The notes under the pieces are model-generated. The model was not told where the DNA came from. It was given only the letters and a program-made list of their open reading frames with translations, and did not search any database. Made by a program: the position numbers and the translations under genes. A stretch of 10,728 bases of DNA from Lachnospiraceae bacterium UBA3282 (GTDB lineage Bacteria > Bacillota > Clostridia > Lachnospirales > Lachnospiraceae). Shown piece by piece: positions 1-6,832 of the stretch (its first letter is position 1; every line of letters begins with the position of its first letter). Location of the stretch: NCBI GenBank assembly GCA_002361735.1, contig DETS01000058.1, forward strand, positions 1,976-12,703, read 5' to 3'.

Positions 1-720
1 AACTGGAAGATGAACATGACTCCCAGCGAGGCTGTTGCGCTTTGCGCGACCTTAAAGGATCTGGTAGTGAACGATGCGGTTGACGTAGTGTACTGCGTAC
101 CCGCGATTGACATTGTGCCTGTGGCACAGGCGGTAAAGGGCACCAACGTGCATGTGGGCGCAGAGAATTTCTACATCGAGGACAAGGGCGCGTACACGGG
201 CGAGATTTCCGCTCCCATGTTAAAGGATGCGGGTGTCGAGTACGTGATCATCGGTCACTCCGAGAGGAGAGAGTATTTTAAGGAGGACGACGCTTTCCTG
301 AATAAGAAAGTGTTAAAGGCGCTGGAGGCAGGCATTACCCCCATCCTCTGCTGCGGCGAGTCTTTAGAGCAGAGAGAGATGAACGTGACTATGGACTGGA
401 TCAGATTACAGATCAAGTCCGACCTGGCGGGCGTTACCGCTGACCAGGTGAAGGGCATGGTCATCGCTTACGAGCCCATCTGGGCAATCGGTACCGGCAA
501 GACCGCTACCTCCGATCAGGCACAGGAGGTTTGCAAGGGCATCCGTGACTGCATCGCTGAGATGTACGACGCGGCTACCGCAGAGGCGGTACGCATCCAG
601 TACGGCGGATCCATGAACGCTTCCAATGCGGCAGAGCTTCTCGCAAAGCCCGACATCGATGGCGGGTTGATCGGCGGCGCATCCTTAAAGCCTGATTTTG
701 GGCAGATTGTGAACGCGTAA
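1..720 (+). CDS. tpiA: Triosephosphate isomerase, 5' end outside the window
   Basis: Interconverts dihydroxyacetone phosphate and glyceraldehyde 3-phosphate in glycolysis; a cytoplasmic TIM-barrel enzyme. The frame is open from base 1 and begins with NWKMN, the conserved N-terminal segment that carries the catalytic lysine, so only about 8-10 residues are missing upstream. The catalytic histidine lies in IIGHSERR (about bases 250-273) and the catalytic glutamate in AYEPIWAIGTGK (about 466-501), which also starts the flexible loop 6. The phosphate-binding GGSMN and GGLIGGASL segments follow near the C-terminus. About 240 codons with TAA at 718-720 is the usual family length. A strong terminator follows, so the transcript probably ends here. 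In Clostridia tpiA usually sits in a glycolytic cluster, which would lie to the left. Identification is secure. Confidence 0.97.
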   Translation, partial: NWKMNMTPSEAVALCATLKDLVVNDAVDVVYCVPAIDIVPVAQAVKGTNVHVGAENFYIEDKGAYTGEISAPMLKDAGVEYVIIGHSERREYFKEDDAFLNKKVLKALEAGITPILCCGESLEQREMNVTMDWIRLQIKSDLAGVTADQVKGMVIAYEPIWAIGTGKTATSDQAQEVCKGIRDCIAEMYDAATAEAVRIQYGGSMNASNAAELLAKPDIDGGLIGGASLKPDFGQIVNA

Positions 721-759
721 TATGTTTTTGAAAAAGTAAAAAGGTTAAGAAATGCAGTG

Positions 760-804
760 AAAAGGGATATCAGGGAAAGGCGATTTCTTTGATATCCCCT
801 TTTT
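760..804 (+). terminator. Intrinsic terminator after tpiA
   Basis: Left arm AAAAGGGATATCA (760-772) pairs with TGATATCCCCTTTT (790-803 plus the adjoining T) with one bulged C. The apical part can extend with GAAA (775-778) against TTTC (784-787). The right arm runs into a T tract. It lies 40 bases after the tpiA stop. Because the A-rich left arm and T-rich right arm are near-symmetric it could also act on the other strand, but no minus-strand gene ends here. Confidence 0.85.
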
Positions 805-868
805 GATAGACAGATATGCATGGAATGAGTGCAGCATTGCAGCGAGCAGGTAGAGGGAGTGGAGGTAA

Positions 869-1627
869 ATGAAAAATCAGGAAAAAGGATTCAATGCGAA
901 TCAGCTGAAATTGATCGCAATCGCGGCAATGACTCTGGATCACTTGACATGGACGCTGTTTCCCGGCTATCGTACGGAGTGGTTTGTGATTCTGTTTCAT
1001 ATCATCGGCAGGCTTACCGCCCCAATCATGTGGTTCTTTATTGCAGAGGGATACCACTACACGCACGATGTCAAAAAATACGCGGGCAGATTGTTTTTAT
1101 TGGCGTTGATTTCCCATTTTGCCTATAATTTCTGCTTTGGCATTCCGTTTATTTCCTTCCGGACAACCGTATTTAACCAGACAGGGGTAGTCTGGTCGCT
1201 GGCATGGGGACTGGTGCTGCTGTACATACATGATAAGTCATCTTTAAAGTCCTGGCAGAAGATTTTCGTTACCATCGCTGTCTGCCTGATTACATTTCCC
1301 TCCGATTGGAGCTGTATCGCGACCATGGCGATTCTGGCGATCGGTACGAATCGGGGAAACTTTAAAAAGCAGATGACGCATATGATGTTGTGGGCGGGGA
1401 TGTATGCCCTTGTATATTTTCTGTTTATTGATAAGGTATACGCAGTCATCCAGCTATTCACCTGCCTGACGATTCCGTTGCTGCGCCTTTACAACGGAAA
1501 ACGCGGAACCATGAAAGGGATCGGAAAACTGTTCTATATTTATTATCCGCTGCATCTCTTTGTCTGCGGTATCATCCGTGTTATCTTATGGGGCGCTGAT
1601 TTTGTTACCGGGGTGAAAAATTATTAA
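869..1627 (+). CDS. TraX-family integral membrane protein (putative acyltransferase)
   Basis: A 252-residue polytopic membrane protein of the TraX family. The founding member is the F-plasmid protein that N-acetylates pilin. Chromosomal Firmicutes members are common and their substrate is unknown. Family signs in order: LKLIAIAAMTLDH (residues 13-25), IGRLTAPIMWFFIAEGYHYTHD (about 46-67, with GR, EG and YTH conserved), KYAGRLFLLALISH (70-83), several hydrophobic spans, and a C-terminal YYPLHL segment. About eight membrane segments are visible. The ATG at 869 is chosen because GGAGG (861-865) lies just upstream. No pilin, relaxase or other conjugation gene is present, so a role in conjugation is not supported; acetylation of some envelope component is inference. 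Its stop overlaps the end of the convergent response-regulator pseudogene by a few bases. I saw no clear promoter in 805-868. Confidence 0.85.
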   Translation: MKNQEKGFNANQLKLIAIAAMTLDHLTWTLFPGYRTEWFVILFHIIGRLTAPIMWFFIAEGYHYTHDVKKYAGRLFLLALISHFAYNFCFGIPFISFRTTVFNQTGVVWSLAWGLVLLYIHDKSSLKSWQKIFVTIAVCLITFPSDWSCIATMAILAIGTNRGNFKKQMTHMMLWAGMYALVYFLFIDKVYAVIQLFTCLTIPLLRLYNGKRGTMKGIGKLFYIYYPLHLFVCGIIRVILWGADFVTGVKNY

Positions 1628-2642
1628 GCCTGTGTTTGGCTCTTCAGGGGTAATGGTGGGTAAAAAATACCCACAACCCCAATGTTTATGCTGACTAAGG
1701 AATTGAAGCTTTCGCCCACGCTCTTGGTGAAAATCTTGCCCAGATAGGCACTGTTGTAACCAAAGAGGGAAGCGATGCCCTCCAGTTTGATGTTTTCAAT
1801 AAAATGATGGTCGATATAAAAGAGGACATCATAGAGGATCGTGTCTTTGGCAGTGTTTCCCAGAGCCCCCATTACGGTCTCAAATTGTTCCGAAATAATG
1901 GTAAAAATTTCAGAGAGACTGCCGCTTTTATGAATCAGATCAATGATATCCGAGTTGTTGTAGGAAGGGTCAACGAAGGATAGTGGTGGGTCATCCTTTC
2001 CTTGATCTGTATAAATAAGTCGGTCAGAAGCAGACGGACGCGCGGAGAGGTGTCGGAGCAGTCTTTGAGAAGATGCGTCAGTTCGTCCATGATATCTGTC
2101 AGCATACGGCGGTTGTAGGAAGACAGCGCATCGCACAGGCGTTCCGCATAGCCGCAAAGATCCTCCGTGGAGAGAGGAATGTCGGCATCATCTTCTGCAA
2201 GAACCGGCAGAAAAGTGCTATCTGCTCCGTCTTGGAAGTTGTTCGGATGAGAAGAAGCTGCTTTTGCCTGCGTAATTTCTTCCCGAATCTGCGTGACTGC
2301 CTCCAACAGTTCATCCTCATCGATGGGTTTTGTGAGATAAAAGCGTACACCGCTTCTGATGGCTTCCTGCGCGTACTGAAAATCCGCGTAGCCGCTTAAA
2401 ATGATGCACTTTCCCTCAAAACCGGACTCCCTTGCCAGCCGGATCACCTCTGTGCCGTGGAGCCCCGGCATTTTCACATCGAGCAGGACCAGGGAGGGGT
2501 GCAGGGCAAGAATCTGCGAGAGCGCATCCTTGCCGTTAGAGGCTTCCCCGCAGAGCGTAAAGCCCAGAGATTCCCAGTCTATAATCTGTTTTAAGCCTTC
2601 TCTGATAGCGCTTTCATTGTCGGCGATAAACAGTGTTTCCAT
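1624..2642 (-). pseudogene. YesN-type response regulator, frameshifted and truncated
   Basis: Remnant of a cytoplasmic two-component response regulator with a receiver domain and an AraC-type DNA-binding domain. The ATG at 2642 has AAGGATGG just upstream. The receiver is intact in outline: D8 of the acidic pocket (next residue N9 rather than D or E), phosphoacceptor D55 in LLDVKMPG, S83 in ILSGYADF, and K105 in LTKP. The first frame ends at 1935 after about 235 codons. The homologous sequence continues in another frame from about 1975-1950 (NNSDIIDLIHKSGSLSEIF), through LYDVLFYIDHHFIENIKLE and the first AraC helix-turn-helix (IASLFGYNSAYLGKIF). It then breaks off after GESFNS at about 1699 and ends with 24 unrelated residues. 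The second helix-turn-helix is missing, so DNA binding is probably lost. No partner YesM kinase is present. It lies 77 bases after the fucosidase gene on the same strand, so it probably once regulated sugar use. Confidence 0.85.
1638..1698. repeat. Inverted-repeat hairpin, possible insertion-sequence end scar
   Basis: GTGGGTA (1656-1662) and TACCCAC (1668-1674) form a perfect 7-bp stem around AAAAA. An outer GGGG (1647-1650) can pair with CCCC (1677-1680). Neither strand has a T tract after the stem, so it is not a convincing terminator. The stretch begins with GGCTCTTC at 1638, which resembles the outer terminal bases I remember for ISL3-family insertion sequences. The right limit, about 1698, is where the response-regulator pseudogene stops looking like its family. 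The IS interpretation is inference from memory; the hairpin itself is directly visible. Confidence 0.4.
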
Positions 2643-2719
2643 AACATACCATCCTTAATATCCAATAAAGATTTCCTTCAGGGAGAAGCCGATTCGTTGA
2701 TATTCTATCTGCAAACTGC

Positions 2720-4222
2720 CTATTCCACATAGATTTTGCACACCACGGGGAAGTCGCTTGCCACATTTTTAGCTGTCACATGCAGCCCTGTGTCATCGAC
2801 CCAAAACTGCGGCTTTTCGGAAAAGCCCAAGATTTCCACATCGCGGATGATACCGTGGAAATTCGGTTGATTGGGATCCGCGGAGTGGCCGAGGGAACGA
2901 ATTAGGAAAGTGCCATCCTCGGGGCAGCGCAGACATGCCGCATAGATACAGCCGTTTCCTGCAGTAAAGCGGAAGTCTTCTTTGGTGTAATTTGTGGCAG
3001 CAGCGTCGGAGAACTGTCCCTCCGTCTCCTTTGTCGGTCCCTCCGCCGCGTGACGCCAGGGTTTGCTTCGGTAGACGGCTTCCCCGTTAACGGAAAGCCA
3101 ATCGCCAATCTCCCGCAGGATGGCGGCGTCTTCCCCGGCAAAGCTGCCGTCCGCTTTCGGTCCGACATTGAGCAGGAGACTGCCGTTCTTGCTGATGACA
3201 TCCAGTAGATAACAGAGAATCTCGTTGCTGCTCTTGTAGTCGAGACTGGTTGTGTGGCACCAGGAGTTTCTGGCGATGGCAGTGTCGGTCTGCCAGGGGT
3301 AGGGCTTAGCGTCCGCAAACTTGCCGCGTTCCACATCAACGATACCGCTGCCAAATGCCATGGCGTCGTGTTTGTAGCAGATAGCGGTCTGATATCCTTT
3401 TTCAGCGGCGCGGTTATAGCAGTACGCCGTGATTTTTCTTAAGTAAGGCTTGTACGCCTCATGCTGGATCCACCAGTCGAAGTAGAGAAGCTTGGGTGCA
3501 TAGCGGTCGATGATCTCGCAGGTACGGCAGAGCCAGTCTTCCAGAAACTCCCTGTCAGGGTAGGGCTTTGCGAAAAGATCCTGCATATCGGGCTGGGTCT
3601 GCTCCGAGGGCCAGTAGAAGTCGCCGCAGAAGAGCGGTTCTTTGATATCGCTGTCAAAATCTTTGCCGTTTCCCATAAACCAGTGATGCTCCGCACGGTG
3701 GGAGGAGGCGCCAATGAGCAGTCCCCGCTTTTCGCAGGCGGTTTTCAATTCGCCGAGAATGTCGCGCTTGGGTCCCATCTTGGCAGCGTTATAATTAGAA
3801 AGGCTGCTTTCATACATTTGAAAGCCGTCATGATGCTCCGCCACAGGGATCACGTAGCTTGCGCCCGCTTTTGCGAAAGTTTCCGCCCAGTGATCCGCAT
3901 CGAATTTTTCGGCCGTAAACAGCGGGATAAAATCCTTGTAGCCAAAGTCTTTATGCGGACCGTAGGTTTTGATATGGTGTTCGTATTCAGGCGTTCCCTG
4001 AATGTACATATTGCGGGAATACCACTCGTTGTTAAAGGCGGGCACGCTGTAGAGTCCCCAGTGGATAAAGATGCCGAATTTTGCTCCCAAAAACCAGGAA
4101 GGTGTCTGAAAAGCGGTCAGAGATGCCCAGTTGTCCTGAAAAGGGCCCTGTGCGATCACCTGGTCGATCTCTTTTAGATAGTCTGCTTTGTTGGTGAATT
4201 GAAACGGTGTGTTGTTAGCCAT
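2720..4222 (-). CDS. Alpha-L-fucosidase, GH29 family, cytoplasmic
   Basis: Predicted retaining exo-glycosidase that removes terminal L-fucose from oligosaccharides. The 500-residue product has no signal peptide, so it probably acts on imported glycans. GH29 signs: KFGIFIHWGLYSVPAF (about 48-63), the EHHDGFQMY segment (129-137), KMGPKRDILGEL (148-159), the probable nucleophile Asp249 in LLYFDWW, and NGSLLLNVGPKADGS (346-360). An acid/base candidate is Glu298 in DVERGK; this assignment is uncertain within the family. The ATG at 4222 is chosen over an in-frame upstream ATG at 4288 because GGGAGG lies six bases before it and the -10 box would fall inside the longer version. A broken response-regulator gene follows on the same strand. 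No sugar transporter or fucose catabolic gene is in view. The exact linkage specificity cannot be read from sequence. Confidence 0.9.
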   Translation of the reverse strand: MANNTPFQFTNKADYLKEIDQVIAQGPFQDNWASLTAFQTPSWFLGAKFGIFIHWGLYSVPAFNNEWYSRNMYIQGTPEYEHHIKTYGPHKDFGYKDFIPLFTAEKFDADHWAETFAKAGASYVIPVAEHHDGFQMYESSLSNYNAAKMGPKRDILGELKTACEKRGLLIGASSHRAEHHWFMGNGKDFDSDIKEPLFCGDFYWPSEQTQPDMQDLFAKPYPDREFLEDWLCRTCEIIDRYAPKLLYFDWWIQHEAYKPYLRKITAYCYNRAAEKGYQTAICYKHDAMAFGSGIVDVERGKFADAKPYPWQTDTAIARNSWCHTTSLDYKSSNEILCYLLDVISKNGSLLLNVGPKADGSFAGEDAAILREIGDWLSVNGEAVYRSKPWRHAAEGPTKETEGQFSDAAATNYTKEDFRFTAGNGCIYAACLRCPEDGTFLIRSLGHSADPNQPNFHGIIRDVEILGFSEKPQFWVDDTGLHVTAKNVASDFPVVCKIYVE

Positions 4223-4258
4223 TTTTACCTCCCTGCCGAAGCTTTTTTCATTGGTTTG

Positions 4259-4287
4259 ATTATAGCAGAAAGCGCAAGGTTTTGCCA
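4259..4287 (-). promoter_or_regulatory. Promoter of the fucosidase gene with a cre-like sequence
   Basis: On the minus strand a perfect TATAAT (-10) occupies 4264-4259. At 17 bases the best -35 is TGGCAA (4287-4282), only 3 of 6 consensus bases, which suggests dependence on an activator. The plus-strand sequence AGAAAGCGCAAGGT (4267-4280) lies in the spacer and partly resembles a CcpA catabolite-response element (central AAAGCGC) but its outer bases do not match. The -10 box is convincing; the cre reading is weak. Confidence 0.6.
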
Positions 4288-4292
4288 TGGGT

Positions 4293-4321
4293 TTGACAAA
4301 AAAGAAAAGCTGTGCTACACT
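4293..4321 (+). promoter_or_regulatory. Sigma-A promoter of the B12 uptake operon
   Basis: A perfect TTGACA (4293-4298), a 17-base spacer, and TACACT (4316-4321). Transcription would start near 4328, just ahead of the riboswitch stem P1. It is divergent from, and close to, the fucosidase promoter on the other strand. Confidence 0.85.
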
Positions 4322-4341
4322 GTCGCCATAATCGAATAGGA

Positions 4342-4457
4342 CATCAACTGCCGCCGCTTTAGCGGCACACGGAATAGGGTGAAAAGCCCTGCGAGTCGGT
4401 CACTGTGATGCCTCCCGGAGACGAGAGAGGATGAGTCAGATACGTGGCAGTTAGATG
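4342..4457 (+). promoter_or_regulatory. Cobalamin riboswitch
   Basis: A B12-sensing RNA in the leader of btuF. CATCAACTGCC (4342-4352) pairs with GGCAGTTAGATG (4446-4457), with one bulged base, to close P1. Inside, GCCGC TTTA GCGGC (4353-4366) is a hairpin. GGAATAGGGTGAAAAGCCC (4371-4389) matches the conserved core helix region. CACTGTGA (4401-4408) is the hallmark box, CCTC (4411-4414) can pair with GAGG (4427-4430), and ATGAGTCAGATAC (4431-4443) matches the conserved 3' segment. In this class cobalamin binding normally lowers expression of the downstream genes. The placement before a B12-type ABC transporter fits. The subtype was not determined. Confidence 0.92.
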
Positions 4458-4493
4458 GCATTCTGCCGAAACCGGAACTGCGAATCCTTTCGG

Positions 4494-4521
4494 CCTTGCT
4501 GCGTCTGCGGCAGGGTCTTTT
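4494..4521 (+). terminator. Likely intrinsic terminator of the riboswitch expression platform
   Basis: CCTTGCTGC (4494-4502) pairs with GCGGCAGGG (4507-4515), two G-T wobbles included, around a GTCT loop. TCTTTT (4516-4521) follows. Upstream segments compete for the same bases: GCCGAAA (4465-4471) with TTTCGGC (4488-4494), and CTGCCG (4463-4468) with CGGCAG (4508-4513). CTGCC (4463-4467) can also pair with GGCAG (4446-4450) of riboswitch stem P1. This mutual exclusion is what a transcription-attenuation platform needs. Which fold is the ligand-bound one was not resolved by eye, and the T tract is short. Confidence 0.6.
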
Positions 4522-4544
4522 GCGTTCTGTGCTTCGGGGCAGGG

Positions 4545-4611
4545 CGCATTTCTTATGCGCGCATAAGAAATGCGAAGCATTTCGAGTCTGCTTATGCAAG
4601 AGTGCAGAGTC
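4545..4611. repeat. 30-base perfect palindrome plus nested hairpins (REP/MITE-like element)
   Basis: CGCATTTCTTATGCG (4545-4559) is followed directly by its exact reverse complement (4560-4574). The right arm overlaps a second hairpin: GAAATGC (4567-4573), loop GAA, GCATTTC (4577-4583). A third stem, GAGTCTGC (4584-4591) with GCAGAGTC (4604-4611), has one mismatch. The element lies between the leader terminator and the btuF ribosome binding site, so it is transcribed with the operon. The form suggests a dispersed extragenic palindrome common in related genomes, but that cannot be shown from one window. Confidence 0.7.
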
Positions 4612-4625
4612 AGGAGGAGGACATC

Positions 4626-5684
4626 ATGAAAAAAGAACAGAAAACACAGAAGAAAACGACAACGAGGATCACAGCGCTTCTTTTGAGTATGCTGCTTTGT
4701 ATGCTCACAGCCTGCGGCGGGCAAGCGCCGGCAGAGACACCTGCCGCGCAGACTGCGGAAACGGAGGCTTCCGAGACACAAGCTTCGGAAGCGGAGATAC
4801 CCGAGACACAGGCACCGGAAGCAGAGGCGGACACGGAGGCGGCGCTTCCCACAACAGATCCCAGCGGTGCTTCCATCACGATTCCTGAGCAGGTGGATAC
4901 CATCGTAGCGCTCGCGCCTTCGCTGAACGAGACGCTGGTGGCGCTTGGGCTGGGAGATAAGATCGTGGGTTACGATCTGCAGAGCGTCGGTTTAGCGGGG
5001 CTGCCCGAGGGCGTTCCCACTTTTGATACGGTAAATCCCGATGTGGAGCAGTTGACGGCGCTTGCGCCGGATATGCTGCTGGTGTCAAGCCTTTCTCTGT
5101 ATGATCAGGAGGCGCCTTATCAGCCGCTTATTGACGCGGGTGTGTGTGTGGTCTGCGTGCCCACCAGTGTGAGCATTGAGAATGTGAGAAGCGATATCCG
5201 TTTTCTGGCGGCTGCCCTTAGCGTGCCCGACGAGGGCGAGCGCGTAGTGAGCGAGATGGATGCGGAACTGGACAGGATTTCCGCGCTTGTTTCCGATATC
5301 CCGGAGGAGGAGAAAAAGAGCGTCTATTTTGAGATTTCTTCCGCCCCTTATCTGTACAGCTGCGGAAGCGATACCTATCTGCATGAGATGATCGGGCTGG
5401 CAGGAGGAAAGAACATTCTTTCCGACCAGAGCGGCTGGCTTTCCGTGGAGGGCGAGACGGTAGTGGCAGCTAACCCCGATGTGATTTTTACCAATGTGAA
5501 TTATACGGATGCTCCCGTGGATGAGATCCTTGGCAGAGAGGGTTGGGCAGGTGTGTCTGCTGTGACGGATAAAAATGTTTATTACATCGATAATATGGCA
5601 TCTTCTCTGCCGAACCAGAATATCGTAAAGGCGGTGGAGCAGATGGCAAAGACGCTCTATCCTGAGCGTTTTGAGGGGCAATAA
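4626..5684 (+). CDS. btuF: Corrinoid/B12-binding lipoprotein of an ABC importer
   Basis: The substrate-binding component, tethered outside the membrane, that hands cobalamin or a related corrinoid to the BtuC-type permease. A signal segment (residues 15-29) ends in the lipobox LTAC with the lipidated Cys30. A low-complexity Glu/Thr/Ala linker (about 31-80) follows, with a near repeat ETQASEAE/ETQAPEAE. The binding domain begins with TIVALAPSLNETLVALGLGDKIVGYD (about 92-117), typical of the BtuF/FepB fold, and contains NPDVEQLTALAPDMLL (about 137-152). The start at 4626 is chosen because AGGAGGAGG (4612-4620) lies five bases upstream; longer in-frame versions would run through the riboswitch leader. 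Length 352 is normal. Siderophore binding is the alternative for this fold, but the cobalamin riboswitch makes corrinoid the strong inference. Followed after 14 bases by the permease. Confidence 0.9.
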   Translation: MKKEQKTQKKTTTRITALLLSMLLCMLTACGGQAPAETPAAQTAETEASETQASEAEIPETQAPEAEADTEAALPTTDPSGASITIPEQVDTIVALAPSLNETLVALGLGDKIVGYDLQSVGLAGLPEGVPTFDTVNPDVEQLTALAPDMLLVSSLSLYDQEAPYQPLIDAGVCVVCVPTSVSIENVRSDIRFLAAALSVPDEGERVVSEMDAELDRISALVSDIPEEEKKSVYFEISSAPYLYSCGSDTYLHEMIGLAGGKNILSDQSGWLSVEGETVVAANPDVIFTNVNYTDAPVDEILGREGWAGVSAVTDKNVYYIDNMASSLPNQNIVKAVEQMAKTLYPERFEGQ

Positions 5685-5698
5685 GGAAGAAAATCGTT

Positions 5699-6757
5699 AT
5701 GAGACTTAAGATGAAAACAGAACAGGGGAAAACCAAACGGATGAGGATGAAAATGGGGATTCTCCTGGCGGTGGCGCTCCTCGCCCTGCTTTTGGGCGTG
5801 GGGGTGGGGAGCGTGTATGTCTCACCTACAGATATCCTTGCCATTTTGGCGGGGCGGCTGTTCGGGCGGCCCCTGCCGGAGCATATTCCCGCAAGCTACA
5901 GCGTCATGGTGCTCGATATGCGCCTGCCACGGGTTCTGTTGGCGTTTTTAACAGGGGCGGCGCTTGCCGCGGGCGGCGGGGTGATGCAGTCTGTGCTGCA
6001 AAATCCGCTGGCTTCGCCTTTCGGTTTGGGCGTTTCTTCGGGCGCGGGGCTTGGCGCGGCGCTTGTGATTGTGCTGGGTCTGGCATCGGCAGGGCCGGGG
6101 ACCTTTCTGTTACCGGGCGTCAGTCTGGGCTTTGCGCTCGGTACGGTGTTTCTGGTACTGGCTGTTTCGGCAAAGCTGGACCGTGGGATGTCCAACGTGA
6201 CCATTGTGCTGGTGGGCATGGTGGTCTCCCTCTTTTGCAATGCCGTCATGACGTTACTGGCGACAGCTTCTCCCACTTATGCACAGCGCATCCAGCTCTG
6301 GCAGCTGGGCAGCTTTTCCATGCGGGAGTGGAGCGCGGTGTGGGCGCTTTTGCCGGTCACGGTATTGATCTGTCTCTATTTTCTGCGTTATGCCAGGGAG
6401 CTTGACGTGATGACCTTCGGGGAGGAGCAGGCGGTGGCTATGGGCGTGGATCTGCGAAAGGTCAAGGGAAGGTTGATGGCGGCGGTGGCAGTGCTGGTCG
6501 GTGTGGCGGTGGCCTTTGTGGGCATCATCGGCTTTGTGGATCTGATCATTCCCCATATTGTGAGGAGACTTTTCGGCGCGTCGCACCGCAGGGTTCTTCC
6601 CGCCGGCGTTTTGCTTGGCGGCACTTTTCTGGTGCTGTGCGATCTGGCGGCCAGGACGCTCACGCCGCCGCATGAGATTCCGATCGGTTCCATCACGGCG
6701 CTGCTGGGTGCGCCTTTCTTCCTGTATCTTTTCTTTGCGGGGAGGCGCAACGGCTGA
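5699..6757 (+). CDS. btuC: FecCD/BtuC-family ABC permease (corrinoid importer)
   Basis: Membrane channel subunit of the B12-type importer, expected to work as a dimer with two copies of the ATPase. The 352-residue protein has a basic N-terminus and about ten membrane segments. Family signs: DMRLPRVL (73-80), QNPLASPFGLGVSSGAG (101-117), the coupling-helix region GFVDLIIPHIVRRLFGASHRR (about 278-298), and PPHEIPIGSITALLGAPFF near the C-terminus. The more common form of the coupling segment is GFVGLIVPH, so D replaces G here. AAGGAAG lies eight to nine bases before the ATG at 5699; a second in-frame ATG is at 5711. It is closely coupled to btuF. Unlike most such operons the ATPase does not follow directly; a MerR gene intervenes. 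Confidence 0.92.
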   Translation: MRLKMKTEQGKTKRMRMKMGILLAVALLALLLGVGVGSVYVSPTDILAILAGRLFGRPLPEHIPASYSVMVLDMRLPRVLLAFLTGAALAAGGGVMQSVLQNPLASPFGLGVSSGAGLGAALVIVLGLASAGPGTFLLPGVSLGFALGTVFLVLAVSAKLDRGMSNVTIVLVGMVVSLFCNAVMTLLATASPTYAQRIQLWQLGSFSMREWSAVWALLPVTVLICLYFLRYARELDVMTFGEEQAVAMGVDLRKVKGRLMAAVAVLVGVAVAFVGIIGFVDLIIPHIVRRLFGASHRRVLPAGVLLGGTFLVLCDLAARTLTPPHEIPIGSITALLGAPFFLYLFFAGRRNG

Positions 6758-6779
6758 GTCATAACTTTCGTTTACCGGG

Positions 6780-6810
6780 TTGACTCTAAACCATACATTA
6801 GGTTTATACT
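6780..6810 (+). promoter_or_regulatory. MerR-type promoter with a 19-base spacer and dyad
   Basis: TTGACT (6780-6785) and TATACT (6805-6810) are separated by 19 bases instead of 17. The spacer contains the inverted repeat TAAACC (6787-6792) and GGTTTA (6801-6806), eight bases apart. MerR-family activators act on promoters of this design, twisting the DNA to realign over-spaced boxes. The adjacent gene encodes a MerR regulator, so autoregulation is the natural inference. The promoter would also feed the ATPase and adenosyltransferase-like genes downstream. Confidence 0.8.
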
Positions 6811-6832
6811 TCTTTCAGGAAGCGCTTTATAG

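Noticed and set aside
1647..1680. Hairpin as a shared terminator for traX and the convergent regulator
   Set aside because: No T tract follows on either strand, and the stem is interrupted by an asymmetric internal loop.
1950..1975. Programmed ribosomal frameshifting in the response regulator
   Set aside because: No slippery heptamer or stimulating structure is evident, and the downstream DNA-binding domain is truncated anyway, so decay is simpler.
3461..4177. A long open frame of 238 codons on the plus strand opposite the fucosidase gene
   Set aside because: It is antisense to well-conserved GH29 codons, has no recognisable domain and no clear ribosome binding site.
4455..4625. In-frame upstream extension of the btuF reading frame
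   Set aside because: It runs through the riboswitch end, the terminator hairpin and the palindrome, and has no ribosome binding site; 4626 has an excellent one.
5085..5681. A 198-codon minus-strand frame opposite btuF
   Set aside because: Antisense shadow of a clearly conserved gene, with no family resemblance.
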